64,000 bases of DNA from Hyphococcus sp. (GCA_028289605.1 JANQON010000009.1:434001-498000), one strand, 5' to 3'. Shown: positions 38,990 through 48,515, counted from the stretch's first letter. A program made the numbers and translations. Notes: generated by a model from the letters alone, not told the origin.

Positions 38990-39661
38990 ATGGAGCGCTT
39001 GGCTGCGATTGCATTTGTTCTGGCGTGCCTTGTCGGCCTGGCGGCGTGCGCCAGCGCCCCGTCGCACCCGCCGCCGCCACCGCAGGCGGGTGATTGCACC
39101 ACGCTCGGCGTCTGGTCGAACGGTTATCACACCAGCCTTGCAATCCGCGCCGAGGATATTCCGGCGGAGCATCCGGTGCGCGTTCTTTACCCAGAGGCAG
39201 CTTACTTCCTAATCGGCTGGGGAGAGCGAAATTACTTTATGGATCCTGATCCCGGCATTATTGACGCCGTCGCTGCAGTTCTGCCGCCGAGCCGTTCGGC
39301 GCTGCAAGTTATGGCCCATTCAGCGCCGTTGGAGGACACGCTGTGGAGACCGCAGGAGATGATCACGGTGGCGGTGTCGGAAGAGGGCATGGCTGCGCTG
39401 GTCGATGCGATCGCAGACTCGCTGGAGAACGACGCGGACGGCATGCCGTTGGCGCTGGGCGAAGGCCGGCTGCCCGAGAAAAGCATGTTCCTGGCCGCTC
39501 GACCAAAATTTCATCTCTTTTATATGTGCAATCAATGGACGGCGGAACGCCTGTCCGAAGCCGGCGTGCGATTGAAGCCCGCCTTCATTTTTACAGCCGG
39601 CAGCCTGTTGAATTCAGCAGCGAACGGCGCCCCGTCGCAATGTCCAAACTCCCTGCGTTAG
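38990..39661 (+). CDS. DUF2459 / TIGR02117 family lipoprotein
   Basis: 223 residues. The lipobox LAAC/A near residue 20 predicts a lipoprotein, and a Pro-rich spacer (PPPPPQ) follows. Family motifs are VWSNGYHTSLAIRAEDIP, YFLIGWGERNYFM and FYMCNQWTAERLSEAG. The His in GYHTS and the Cys/Asn in MCNQW resemble the active-site row of papain/NlpC-like amidohydrolases, which has led to the idea that the family is enzymatic. That is not proven. Relatives were linked to polyhydroxyalkanoate-bearing bacteria. CGGGAG precedes the ATG. Confidence 0.82.
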   Translation: MERLAAIAFVLACLVGLAACASAPSHPPPPPQAGDCTTLGVWSNGYHTSLAIRAEDIPAEHPVRVLYPEAAYFLIGWGERNYFMDPDPGIIDAVAAVLPPSRSALQVMAHSAPLEDTLWRPQEMITVAVSEEGMAALVDAIADSLENDADGMPLALGEGRLPEKSMFLAARPKFHLFYMCNQWTAERLSEAGVRLKPAFIFTAGSLLNSAANGAPSQCPNSLR

Positions 39662-39796
39662 GTTGCGCGCGCATGATTGACCGCTGCCGACAGAACCTGA
39701 TCGTCCCCAGCCGGCGACGTTCGCCGCCGACGCTTTGATGAATGGCGAAAATCGATCGGATATGCGCCGGGCGCAGGCTCGCTCAGTGCGCCCGGA

Positions 39797-40585
39797 TTAA
39801 CTCGGGCATGACGCCTTGTTTGGTTCGATCGCGTATTTTGTTTGTCCGTACTTCCAGGACCCCTGGCGAACGACGCTAACCGGCGCTCGTTGAGACGAGC
39901 CGTCCTGACTGTAGACAACGAGGTCCGGCCCTTGCGCGCCAGGCTCGATCGCCCAACGTCCCGCGCTTGCCGAGACGCCGGCGACGCCCGCCCATGAGTC
40001 CCTGCCGCCGACATAGTCAGGATTGTAGTCGCCGCCGATGCTAATCGACCCTTCCGATGAACGCAGCGCAAGGCCGTCTGGGCACAAATGCACATATCCT
40101 GAGGAACCGCCCGTCGCACCGGAAAAAATGCTCGGCGAGTAGACCCAAAAAATGCGCGCGCGCGTCGCCTCGCGGACAAGGTCAGGAAATTGGCTGCTGG
40201 ACGGTCCGCCTTGCCGGCGCCCCTCACCCGCCGGGCGCGCACTGTCTGCGGCCGGCGGAGCCCCGGGCGCAGCGGGATCGGCGCCGCCGGCGTTTTGCGA
40301 TCCGGTTGCTGCGGGCGGCGCTCCGTTCCCAAGCGGCGGCCCCCCATTCACGTTCATCATTGGCGGCTCACCGACAAGCCCAAAGTCTCCATTCGTATGC
40401 AGGTAATAAGCGCCTGGCGGGAGCCCGTTCAGCATCATCATCTGCTGAGTGGCGATGGGCGGCGGCTCGCCGTTAACGGTGTAAGGACTGTCTTGGGTCC
40501 CCTGCGCGACCGCGCTTGGCGTTGCGCAGACAAACGCGAGGCTGACAGCCGCGAACGCAAAGACGGACGTCAAGATGGATTTCAT
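39797..40585 (-). CDS. Secreted protein of unknown function with a Pro/Gly-rich middle
   Basis: 262 residues. A clear signal peptide (MKSILTSVFAFAAVSLAFVCATPSAVAQ) probably ends at AVA/Q. Residues 30-130 are rich in Pro, Gly, Ala and Asn with NGEPPP and NGGPP units. The C-terminal 130 residues look folded (ARIFWVYSPSIFSGA, YVHLCPDGLALRSSEGSI, VVYSQDGSSQRAPVSVV). The two Cys, LCPDG and the near-terminal ASCPS, could form a disulfide. The C-terminal part resembles small periplasmic beta proteins, but I do not recognise a family. GGGAGAG precedes the start. A hairpin with a T-run lies 60 bases upstream. Confidence 0.7.
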   Translation of the reverse strand: MKSILTSVFAFAAVSLAFVCATPSAVAQGTQDSPYTVNGEPPPIATQQMMMLNGLPPGAYYLHTNGDFGLVGEPPMMNVNGGPPLGNGAPPAATGSQNAGGADPAAPGAPPAADSARPAGEGRRQGGPSSSQFPDLVREATRARIFWVYSPSIFSGATGGSSGYVHLCPDGLALRSSEGSISIGGDYNPDYVGGRDSWAGVAGVSASAGRWAIEPGAQGPDLVVYSQDGSSQRAPVSVVRQGSWKYGQTKYAIEPNKASCPS

Positions 40586-40924
40586 GACCGCTCTCCCAAC
40601 GATTTATTCGTTAAATCGACAGAAGAACTATACAAAAAAAATGCGGCGAAAAGTGGACTTTTCGCAAGCTCGCCAGTGCGACACTGTCTGCACGGCTAAG
40701 CTGACGGTTTTATGCGCACGCGGTCTCAGTACAATTCTAAAAAGCGTCAAATTTTGTTCGCTGGCGGTCCGCGAAAACAACGTCTTAGGCTTTCACTGAT
40801 GTGGGTCCCTTTAGGGCTCGCGGCATGGTGCGCACGGCCTGGCTGCAGGCCTTCGCCATCAAGCCGAGTTTCGGCGACGTTGCAAGCCTCCGAAAGGGTC
40901 CATTGCAGATATAAAAATCAAGAG
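40586..40924. other. Gap between the secreted protein and the YbaN-like gene
   Basis: A low-GC stretch for this genome with an A8 run (40633-40641) and a hairpin next to it, annotated separately. No frame here has a ribosome site or recognisable motif. It presumably holds the promoter of the secreted protein gene on the minus strand. Confidence 0.4.
40646..40665 (-). terminator. Terminator-like hairpin on the minus strand
   Basis: Perfect inverted repeat GCGAAAAG-TGGA-CTTTTCGC. Read on the minus strand, four bases separate it from a run of eight T, so it could stop transcripts coming from the YbaN-like gene (ends 40925) or act in the leader of the secreted protein gene. The distance from the upstream gene, about 260 bases, makes its role uncertain. 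Confidence 0.4.
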
Positions 40925-41287
40925 CTATCGGGGACCGGACGGCCTGGACAGGATAAAAACACCTGACCCCAGAAGGAACACCGCTTGGATGGCAAGCACC
41001 GACCCGGGCGCTTTTAACCAAAGAGACAGCATAAATACTGCTACGAGCGACACGACGGCCATTGTCTTCGCCCGATTGCTGATTGCTCCATGCTGTCGCC
41101 AGTTCTCAATAAGCGGTCCGAACGCTTTGTGATTGATGAGCCATGCGTGCATTCGAGACGAAGATCGCGCGAATGCAAACGCCGCGACCAACAGGAACGG
41201 CGTCGTCGGCAACAACGGGAGCGCAACGCCGACAAACGCCAGTGCGAGCGCGATCAAACCAATGCAAAACCAAAAAAAACGTGTCAT
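40925..41287 (-). CDS. YbaN (DUF454) family inner-membrane protein
   Basis: 120 residues, the usual length for the family, when started at ATG 41287. The frame is open further upstream, but that part is basic and unlike the family. Motifs are FWFCIGLIALALAFVGVALPLLPTTPFLLVAAFAFARSS, then MHAWLINHKAFGPLIENWRQHGAI and a third/fourth span pair (AVVSLVAVFMLSLWL, LAIQAVFLLGSGVFIL). The function of the family is not known; in some bacteria it lies near heme or iron genes. It is divergent from the NnrU gene over 291 bases. Confidence 0.85.
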   Translation of the reverse strand: MTRFFWFCIGLIALALAFVGVALPLLPTTPFLLVAAFAFARSSSRMHAWLINHKAFGPLIENWRQHGAISNRAKTMAVVSLVAVFMLSLWLKAPGSVLAIQAVFLLGSGVFILSRPSGPR

Positions 41288-41578
41288 TGCGGACCGAACC
41301 AGATCAACAGCGGGGGCATCCAGATGAGCGGCAACAGCATTATACCCATTATCGACTGGGGGGCGATCCGAGCGCGGAACAGCATCTCGCTTGCAACGTT
41401 TTGCCTTTGAGGCCTTCGCAGTCGGCCCGCGACGCCGAGCCTGTGGCGGGCCCGCTTTCGGTCCCATCATCGACGCGCATGTTGTTATCGCGCTTACCGA
41501 TCAACCGATTATATAGCAAGATCAGAAGTCAAGCGACGCCGGCGGAGATTCGTTCTCGTTCAGAAAGGTGTGAGGAAG

Positions 41579-42232
41579 ATGGATGTGCTTTTGGCAATGG
41601 CCGTGTTCCTATTCAGCCATGTCGCAATCAGTCGATCAGGCGTAAAGCCCTTGCTGGTTCGCACCCTTGGCGAGCGGACTTACCTGATCATCTATTCGAG
41701 CGTTTCTGTGGTGCTGCTCTCATGGGTGATATGGGAAGTCATCACTGCAGAGCGCATGGTGCTTTGGTCTACGCCGAGTTGGGCGCACGCCTTCGCCGCC
41801 ATTGCCACATTAGTCAGCTTTGTGCTGATCGGCGTCGGCGCAATGTCGCCTAATCCGCTCTCCGTCGGATTCAGAAAACGCGGCTTCGACCCGAACCGAC
41901 CTGGATTCGTCGGCTGGGTGCGTCACCCATTGATCTGGGGACTGACGCTTTGGGGCGTCGCTCATATCCCCGCAAACGGCGATTGGCCGAGCCTAATTCT
42001 CTTTGCAGGTTCGGCGGGCTTCGGGGCTATTGGCGCTGTGGCGCTGGAACGGCGCAGTAAACGTCAACTTGGCTCAGAAGAATGGGGGCGTCTGACATCG
42101 GGCGCCGGCACGGCGGACATCAATGTAGTCCTCGGCGCTGCAATTGGCGTCGCTTTTTGGGTGTTGTTCCTCAGGCTGCACCCTTTCCTGTTCGGCGTCG
42201 ATCCGCTGGCGTTCATGGCTGACTGGCCTTGA
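41579..42232 (+). CDS. NnrU family membrane protein
   Basis: 217 residues from ATG 41579 (GTG 41570 is also possible), with a purine-rich AAAGG / GAGGAAG region in front. It has five to six spans and the family signs LFSHVAISRSGVKPLLVRTLGERTYLIIYSSVSV and NRPGFVGWVRHPLIWGLTLWGVAHIPANGDWPSLILF. NnrU was named from a denitrification locus and is related to isoprenylcysteine methyltransferase-like and NADH-linked membrane proteins; its role is still unclear. No nitrite or nitric oxide reductase genes are nearby. The next gene in the same direction codes for another small membrane protein, 71 bases away. Confidence 0.85.
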   Translation: MDVLLAMAVFLFSHVAISRSGVKPLLVRTLGERTYLIIYSSVSVVLLSWVIWEVITAERMVLWSTPSWAHAFAAIATLVSFVLIGVGAMSPNPLSVGFRKRGFDPNRPGFVGWVRHPLIWGLTLWGVAHIPANGDWPSLILFAGSAGFGAIGAVALERRSKRQLGSEEWGRLTSGAGTADINVVLGAAIGVAFWVLFLRLHPFLFGVDPLAFMADWP

Positions 42233-42303
42233 GCATCACGCCCGGCATGTAGCGACGCGTTCGCGGAACTGCTAACCTTCTCACGGAAAAAGACGGGGGC
42301 GGC

Positions 42304-42885
42304 ATGGATCGCACGACGCTTAAACAAGCGCTGCTGGATGAGCGGCTCAGCGCATATGCGCGGTTGCGGGGCGGCTATCCGATTCCGCTTGCTGGGGCGA
42401 CATACTGGCTCATTCTCGCTTTTCTGGGGTCGCGAATCACTGGGGAGACCTGGGCAATTGCCGCCTTCGTCGGCGGCGGGGCCATCTTCCCTCTTGCAGT
42501 CTTGTACGCAAAACTCCTCAAGAACGACTTTATGCGCGATGAGTCTGCGATTGGCGGCATCCTTCCGCCAATTTTCATTGGTATGCTGTTGTTCTGGCCG
42601 AGCGCGGTTGCGGCGTTGTGGACCGCTCCCGACCTTACGCCGCTCATTCTGGCGATCGGTATGAGCATACACTGGCCGATGATCGGCTGGACCTATGCCC
42701 GCACCCTTTTGTTTTCAGCGCATGCTGTCGTACGAGCCGCTGTCGTGTTTGCGGTGTGGATGCTCGTTCCTGAACGACAGTTTGTGGCGATCCCGCTCTT
42801 CGTGGCGGCAATCTACTTCATTACTGTCGCTGTAATTCTTATCGATTCAGATATGGTCCGCCGGAGATTGGAAAAAGCAACGTAA
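42304..42885 (+). CDS. Small multi-span membrane protein, possibly DUF7010
   Basis: 193 residues with a short soluble head (DRTTLKQALLDERLSAYARLRGGYP) and then about six spans. The segments GGYPIPLAGATYWLILAFLG, FVGGGAIFPLAVLYAKLL and GMSIHWPMIGWTYAR recall the DUF7010 family, but the match is by eye and weak. A G-rich stretch (ACGGGGGCGGC) precedes the ATG. It could be co-transcribed with the NnrU gene. No function can be given. Confidence 0.65.
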   Translation: MDRTTLKQALLDERLSAYARLRGGYPIPLAGATYWLILAFLGSRITGETWAIAAFVGGGAIFPLAVLYAKLLKNDFMRDESAIGGILPPIFIGMLLFWPSAVAALWTAPDLTPLILAIGMSIHWPMIGWTYARTLLFSAHAVVRAAVVFAVWMLVPERQFVAIPLFVAAIYFITVAVILIDSDMVRRRLEKAT

Positions 42886-42991
42886 AGCCGTCGGTTCAAA
42901 TAGGCATTCGGACAGGCGCCGCCGCCAATCTTGGCGCCGGCGCCAGATGTCCCGATCGACTGAAGTGACAACCGATCAAAGCCTCATCCGG

Positions 42992-44344
42992 TCAGTGAAT
43001 AATGTGCCACTGCGTTTGCCGACCCGCCAGGTAATGCACGGTCTCCCCGTCATAGCACGCGCTTTGTTCGAGTTTTACCTGAACCAGTTGACCGTCCCAT
43101 TCCGATACCGAGGCCTTCACATTGCCCTCAATCGCATAACAGGTGTCGGCGTAAAGCGGCCAGTCGCCTCGTACGGGCGTATCGCCCTGGTTGTCCCACA
43201 TTCCAATCGTCGGGCCGGGACCATGCCCCACAAAACCGATGGGATGGGTGTAGATGCTGCAGTTCATTCTTGCTCTTCGGCATTTCTCCCGAGCCTTCGC
43301 GAGAACCTGGTTTCCGATCAGGCCGACTTCGAATGACGATGTGAGAAGATCTTGCCAGCGGTTGCCTGTTCTAAGCGCTGCGTTCAGACCGTCCGGCGCG
43401 TCTTGTTCGCCCAAGCGCGCGACATAACCCATCTCTTGCGTATCGGTGCAGAGCTTCAAGTAGCAAATCCCCACATCGGTATGGAGAACGTCGCCGCGGC
43501 GGATGACGCCGCCCTCTTCACCGCAGAAAGCCTGGTCGGCCTCACAGGCGACGCCGCGGCGCTGAATGTTTACATAGGGCATAAACCAGGGGTCGAGGTT
43601 TAGATCTTCAAAACGCTGGCGAAGATACCAGGCGACGTCGTCTGTTGTCGTCACGCCAGGCGTGATCACCTTGCTGGAAAAAGCCTCGCCGATGACCATG
43701 CGCGCAAGCCCGACGATGTGCCCGTAGATTTCCGTCTCCCGAGCGTTGCGGGTTTCAGCCCAGCGGACGACGAGCGCCTCAGCCGACGTGAGTCGTTGTT
43801 GGAGCGCCGGGGTCAACACCGATGCAAGCCTTTCGTGGAGACTCTGCGTCAACCCATCGGCGATAGGCCAGTCGCGGGAGACATTCACACCGATTCGATC
43901 AGGATTTTTTTCGGCGATGAGCGCGCCCAGCGCCGCCCATTGTTCATCCAGCGCGCCGCCCTCCCAGGCAGACTCATAGGGTTCGCCCAGCGGATACCGG
44001 TTGATCGTCAGCATCTCCAGCTCGTTTTCCTGACGGTGAAATACCAGCATCGTCGTTCGGCGCGCCGCAAATGTCGGCTGAGGAACCAGCGTAAAGTAAA
44101 TCGGGTCTTCAGCGTATTCGCGGTTGATAACGAGCCACATGTCAATGCCCGTTTCATCCATCAACTTTGGCAGCAGCGTTTTCAGTCGGTCGGTGACGAT
44201 TGCATTCTCGACCGCAGGCCTTTCGCGAACCTGTAATACTGACCTTTCGCCGGTGATGACGCGTCCTTGATCCCAGCGCTCCGCCGAGGCCGTCGGCGCC
44301 GTCGCTGCAATCGCGAACGCCGCTACAATAAATTTCCAATACAT
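42992..44344 (-). CDS. Exported M24 family metallopeptidase (Xaa-Pro aminopeptidase-like)
   Basis: 450 residues with a signal peptide ending near TASA/ER, so the enzyme works outside the cytoplasm. The N-terminal domain is of the creatinase type (ETGIDMWLVINREY). The pita-bread domain keeps the metal ligands: Asp in LHTDVG, Asp in KLCTDTQ, His in HPIGFVGHGPG, Glu in CYAIEGNV and Glu in QVKLEQSA. All five are present, so activity is likely. Members split peptides with Pro in second position. Four Cys around FEDL..GVACEADQAFCG may form disulfides, fitting an exported protein. It is divergent from the S46 peptidase gene (240-base gap), so both may work on the same peptides. Confidence 0.9.
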   Translation of the reverse strand: MYWKFIVAAFAIAATAPTASAERWDQGRVITGERSVLQVRERPAVENAIVTDRLKTLLPKLMDETGIDMWLVINREYAEDPIYFTLVPQPTFAARRTTMLVFHRQENELEMLTINRYPLGEPYESAWEGGALDEQWAALGALIAEKNPDRIGVNVSRDWPIADGLTQSLHERLASVLTPALQQRLTSAEALVVRWAETRNARETEIYGHIVGLARMVIGEAFSSKVITPGVTTTDDVAWYLRQRFEDLNLDPWFMPYVNIQRRGVACEADQAFCGEEGGVIRRGDVLHTDVGICYLKLCTDTQEMGYVARLGEQDAPDGLNAALRTGNRWQDLLTSSFEVGLIGNQVLAKAREKCRRARMNCSIYTHPIGFVGHGPGPTIGMWDNQGDTPVRGDWPLYADTCYAIEGNVKASVSEWDGQLVQVKLEQSACYDGETVHYLAGRQTQWHIIH

Positions 44345-44584
44345 AAGGTATCCCCATTCAGAAGCGTCTGAAGCGTTTCACGGAACGCCGGCTTGGATCG
44401 CATTATTCGTGCAAACGACGCGTTGTTGAAGCAAAAAATGCGTCGAGCGGACACTGGCCGGATCCGACCGCGCGGCGGACGCTGGGCGGATCGCCGCCCC
44501 GAGACGAGTCTCTAGACCGCGGACCAAGAATGCGCCAATGTCGGCTCAGAAAGCGCCATCGCGCGAACTATCGAGGGGCAAGTC

Positions 44585-46753
44585 ATGAAGCATCTTATGG
44601 GTCTCAGCGCGGCGGTTTTACTGGCGGCGACGGCAGGCGGCGAAGCGAAAGAGGGCATGTTTACGCCCGATCAGCTGCCGGAGATATCGAGCGACCTTCG
44701 CAAAACGGGCCTGCGCCTCAATGCGCGCAGCTTGACGGATCTGACCGCGTTTCCCATGGGCGCCGTCATTTCGTTGGGCAACTGCACGGCGTCGTTCGTC
44801 TCGCCGTATGGACTGGCGGTCACCAACCACCACTGCGCACGCGGATCGGTGCAATACAACTCAACGGAAGAAAACAACTATCTGCGCGACGGCTTTTTGG
44901 CAGATGAGCGCGCCGATGAGCTGCCAGCAGCGCCCGGCTCGCGTATCTATGTGACGGTGCAAGTCGACGACGTCACGTCCGACGTCGTCGATGGCATCGA
45001 TGCGGCTTTGTCAGGCCGCGAGCGCTTTGACGAAATCGACCGCCGGGAAAAGGCCCTCATCAGCGCATGTGAGGGGGACGCTGGCCACCGGTGTCAGGTT
45101 GCCTCCTTTTTCGGCGGCTTGCAGTACAAACTCATTAAGCGCCTCGAAATCCGAGACGTTCGTCTGGTTTACGCGCCCGCCGACGCCATCGGGAAGTATG
45201 GCGGCGATATCGACAACTGGATGTGGCCGCGCCATACCGGCGACTTCGCATTTTATCGCGCTTATGTGGCGCCGGACGGAACGGCCGCAGACTACTCTGA
45301 AGAGAACGTTCCCTTTGCGCCTGAGCACTTCCTGAAAGTGTCGGCCGCCGGGCTTGACGACGGCGACTTTGTTATGGCCGCCGGTTATCCGGGAAGTACG
45401 TCGCGATACGCGCGTACGATCGAAGTCAAAAACACATTCGATTGGTTTTATCCGACTTATGTCGACATCATCGGAGGCTGGGTGGAGACGATTGAAGACG
45501 CGTCGCCGGCCGGCAGCGACGCCCGCATCAAATATGAGTCGCGTATCGCAGGACTTAACAATGTCCTGAAGAACTTTCAGGGCCAGATCGACGGCGCATT
45601 GCGCGTCGGCCTCGTAGACAGACGCGAAGCGCGCGAGGCGGCGCTCAATGCATGGATTGCCGAAGATGAGTCGCGAGCGCCATACGCCGAAGCGATTGAT
45701 CAGGTTGACGCATTAGCGGAGGAAAGCGCGCGAGAGGCGCAGCGAAACTTCTGGTACAACAATGCAACGCGCCCTCAGCTCCTGGGCGCCGCGCAAAGGC
45801 TTTATCGTCTCTCAAAGGAACGTCAGAAGCCGGACGCCGACCGCGAGCGCGGCTATCAAGAACGCGACATGACGTTCTTTCGCCAGGGCCTTGAGGCCAT
45901 TGAGCGTCGGTATGATGCAACCGTCGACAAAGCGGAGTGGCTGTTTTTTCTCGACCTCTATCTGCGCGCGCCCAGCGATTTGCGCAGCCCTGCGTTGGAC
46001 GCGGCCCTAGGTCTGGATGCTGAAACGGACTTGAGCGATTTGCCATCGACACTTGAGTCTTTTTATCAAGATACGACTCTTGACGAAAAGGACGCACGCA
46101 TTGAGCTCATGACGGCGACGCCTGCGGCGTTAGAAGCCAGCGACGATCCTTTCATGGCGCTGGCCGTCGCTTTGTACGAAACGGAAATGGCTCAGGAAGA
46201 GAGCGCCAAGGATCGCGATGGACGCAGGGCGATTTTGCGCCCGCAATACATGCAGGCTATCATCGATTGGCAGCGCGCAAACGGTACGGTCGCCTATCCA
46301 GACGCAAATTCGACCTTGCGCGTCACCTACGGCAACGTGCTTGGCGGTTCGCCGCAGGATGGTTTGATTTATGAACCATTCACGCGCCTGGAAGGAATTA
46401 CCGCCAAGGATACGGGACTTGAACCTTTCAACTCTCCCAAGCGGCAATTGGATCTGATCGAAGCAGAAGACTACGGGGCATACGCCTTGCGCAGCATTGG
46501 CTCGGTGCCGGTTAACTTTCTGTCCGATCTCGACAGCACCGGCGGGAATTCAGGGTCGGCGACACTGAACAGCCGAGGACACCTTGTCGGTCTTCTGTTT
46601 GACGGCACGATTGAGAGCGTGAATTCCGACTGGGATTTTGATCCGCGCACGACCAGAACAATCCATGTCGACACAAGGTATATGCTGTGGGTGATGGAAA
46701 AAGTCGACAATGCGGACGCGCTGATTGATGAAATGGACATCGTGCGCAATTAG
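44585..46753 (+). CDS. S46 family dipeptidyl-peptidase (DPP7/DPP11-like)
   Basis: 722 residues with a signal-like N-terminus (MKHLMGLSAAVLLAATAGGEA). Catalytic residues of S46 enzymes are in place: His in TNHHCARG (near 82-83), Asp210 in GDIDNWMWPRHTGDFAF and Ser656 in TGGNSGSATL. The residue that selects P1 follows in LLFDGTIE: Gly674, as in DPP7 (prefers hydrophobic P1), not Arg as in DPP11 (prefers Asp/Glu). S46 enzymes take dipeptides from the N-terminus of peptides in the periplasm. GAGGGG precedes the ATG. Forty bases downstream begins a DUF3311-symporter pair, a natural uptake partner. Confidence 0.93.
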   Translation: MKHLMGLSAAVLLAATAGGEAKEGMFTPDQLPEISSDLRKTGLRLNARSLTDLTAFPMGAVISLGNCTASFVSPYGLAVTNHHCARGSVQYNSTEENNYLRDGFLADERADELPAAPGSRIYVTVQVDDVTSDVVDGIDAALSGRERFDEIDRREKALISACEGDAGHRCQVASFFGGLQYKLIKRLEIRDVRLVYAPADAIGKYGGDIDNWMWPRHTGDFAFYRAYVAPDGTAADYSEENVPFAPEHFLKVSAAGLDDGDFVMAAGYPGSTSRYARTIEVKNTFDWFYPTYVDIIGGWVETIEDASPAGSDARIKYESRIAGLNNVLKNFQGQIDGALRVGLVDRREAREAALNAWIAEDESRAPYAEAIDQVDALAEESAREAQRNFWYNNATRPQLLGAAQRLYRLSKERQKPDADRERGYQERDMTFFRQGLEAIERRYDATVDKAEWLFFLDLYLRAPSDLRSPALDAALGLDAETDLSDLPSTLESFYQDTTLDEKDARIELMTATPAALEASDDPFMALAVALYETEMAQEESAKDRDGRRAILRPQYMQAIIDWQRANGTVAYPDANSTLRVTYGNVLGGSPQDGLIYEPFTRLEGITAKDTGLEPFNSPKRQLDLIEAEDYGAYALRSIGSVPVNFLSDLDSTGGNSGSATLNSRGHLVGLLFDGTIESVNSDWDFDPRTTRTIHVDTRYMLWVMEKVDNADALIDEMDIVRN

Positions 46754-46792
46754 CGAATTGTCGTTTTCAGCTCCAAACAAAGGAAAGCGCCT

Positions 46793-47011
46793 GTGGGCAT
46801 CCGCGCCGTCCGTTGGCTGACAGCCGTTTATATGACCGCCTTCTTGCTAGCGGTCACCTGGCCGGGGTTTTTGCTTTTCAATAGAGTGACGCCGATCATC
46901 TTTGGCTTGCCGTTTAATTTGTTCTGCATCGCGCTTTTCATCGTGATTGGAATGGCGGTGCTGTTCCTGCTTTATCGCAGCGAACAACGCCGCGCCGAAG
47001 AGGAGCGCTGA
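46793..47011 (+). CDS. DUF3311 small membrane subunit of the symporter
   Basis: 72 residues starting at GTG, with AAAGGAAAG in front. It has two spans (AVYMTAFLLAVTWPGFLLFN and FNLFCIALFIVIGMAVLFLLY) joined by the family loop RVTPIIFGLPFN, and a charged tail. DUF3311 proteins are coded just before SSS-family symporters and are thought to be accessory subunits. Here one base separates its stop from the TTG of the symporter, so translation is probably coupled. Confidence 0.88.
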   Translation: MGIRAVRWLTAVYMTAFLLAVTWPGFLLFNRVTPIIFGLPFNLFCIALFIVIGMAVLFLLYRSEQRRAEEER

Positions 47012-47012
47012 G

Positions 47013-48515
47013 TTGGAGCGCTGGCAGATCATCGGTCTGATCATCGTCGCCTATCTCGGGGTTACGCTTTCCATCGGACTACTGTCGGGCCGAAAGGCGT
47101 CGAAAAGCGTGCAGGGCTATGTGGCGGGCGACCGCGACTTCGGCTTGCTGGTCATGTATTTTGTGCTCGGCGCTTCCGTTTTTTCCGCCTTTGCTTTTCT
47201 AGGCGGACCGGGCTGGGCTTATTCGCGCGGCGCAGCGGCGTTCTATATCCTCTGCTACGGTGTTTTGGGCATGACGCCCTACTTCTTCATCGGCCCAAAG
47301 GCTGCAGAGCTCGGCCGGCGACGCGGATATGTGACGCAGGCGCAACTCATATGCGGACGATTTCCCTCACGCTTCTTGTCGGTTTTGATCGCTGCACTGA
47401 CGTTGATCGCGTTTCTTCCTTACATCACCCTTCAGATGCGCGGAGCGGGCATCGTCATAGAGGCGGTTACCGACGGTAACGTGCCGCTGTGGGCCGGCGC
47501 GGCCGCGGCTTATGGCGTCGTTATCATCTATGTCCTGTTCAGCGGCGTTTCCGCGGTCGGCTGGACGAACACCTTTCAGGGTTTTTTCATGCTGGCGATC
47601 GCCTGGACGCTCGGCCTTTACCTTCCGATCGAGCTTTATGGCGGCGTCGGGCAAATGTTTGAACAGATTCAGGCCGAGCGGCCGGAACTGTTGACCGTAC
47701 CGGGACTCACAGCATCGGGCGATCCTTGGAGCTGGGGCGGATATTCGAGCGCCATCATCGTTTCCGCCGTCGGACTGATGATGTGGCCGCACCTGTTCAT
47801 GAAGGCGTTCACAGCGCGCAGCGATCGGACCTTGCGGCGTACGGTTGTCTTGTTTCCAACGTTTCAGCTTTTCCTGATACCGGTCTTCCTCATAGGGTTC
47901 GCCGGCGTCCTTTATCCGAGAAGTCCGGATTCACCAGACTTTATACTGCCCTTCATGATTCTAAATTCGGATTTGCCTGCGATCGTGGTCGGCCTGTTTT
48001 GCGCCGGCGCGTTGTCTGCGTCTATGTCGACCGGCGATTCTCTTATGCACGCCGCCGCTTCCGTCACGGTCGAAGACGGGCTCGGCCCCTTCGTCAAACT
48101 CTCCGATCAGCATCAGCGCCTCCTCATACAGAGCTTTGTTCTCATCACCGGCCTTGTCGCTTACTTCTTCGCGATCAATGACAGCTCGTCGTTGGTCGTC
48201 CTGCTGCTGACTTCCTATGGATTGATCTGTCAATTGGCGCCGCCCATTGTCGCTGCGCTCTATTGGCGCCGAGCAACGACCCCGGGCGTCGCCGCCGGAT
48301 TCGCCGCTGGATCGGGAGTCGCCGTCTTTTTCTTCCTGACCGGGTATTTTGGTGAGAGCCTGCGTCCATTCGATCTGCATGAAGGCGTCCTCGGGCTGAT
48401 TGTTCACATACCTACGATGATTATCGTCAGCCTCTTGACGAAGCCGCAGCCGGAAGCGCGCCAAGCAGCTTTTGTAGAGCTGCACGAAACGGAACACGCT
48501 GCGGCGACTCCGTGA
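47013..48515 (+). CDS. Sodium:solute symporter family protein
   Basis: 500 residues from TTG 47013. The upstream ATG 46947 lies inside DUF3311 and is rejected. GAGGAG is eight bases in front. Typical SSS segments are SKSVQGYVAGDRDFGLLVMYFVLGASVFSAFAFLGGPGWAYSRG, FFIGPKAAELGRRRGYVTQAQLICGRF and ALSASMSTGDSLMHAAASVTVEDG. About 13 spans. It is one residue away from the DUF3311 subunit and overlaps the next small gene at the stop (GTGA). Substrate unknown; amino acids, peptides or organic acids fit the family, and the S46 gene in front suggests products of protein breakdown. Confidence 0.9.
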   Translation: MERWQIIGLIIVAYLGVTLSIGLLSGRKASKSVQGYVAGDRDFGLLVMYFVLGASVFSAFAFLGGPGWAYSRGAAAFYILCYGVLGMTPYFFIGPKAAELGRRRGYVTQAQLICGRFPSRFLSVLIAALTLIAFLPYITLQMRGAGIVIEAVTDGNVPLWAGAAAAYGVVIIYVLFSGVSAVGWTNTFQGFFMLAIAWTLGLYLPIELYGGVGQMFEQIQAERPELLTVPGLTASGDPWSWGGYSSAIIVSAVGLMMWPHLFMKAFTARSDRTLRRTVVLFPTFQLFLIPVFLIGFAGVLYPRSPDSPDFILPFMILNSDLPAIVVGLFCAGALSASMSTGDSLMHAAASVTVEDGLGPFVKLSDQHQRLLIQSFVLITGLVAYFFAINDSSSLVVLLLTSYGLICQLAPPIVAALYWRRATTPGVAAGFAAGSGVAVFFFLTGYFGESLRPFDLHEGVLGLIVHIPTMIIVSLLTKPQPEARQAAFVELHETEHAAATP

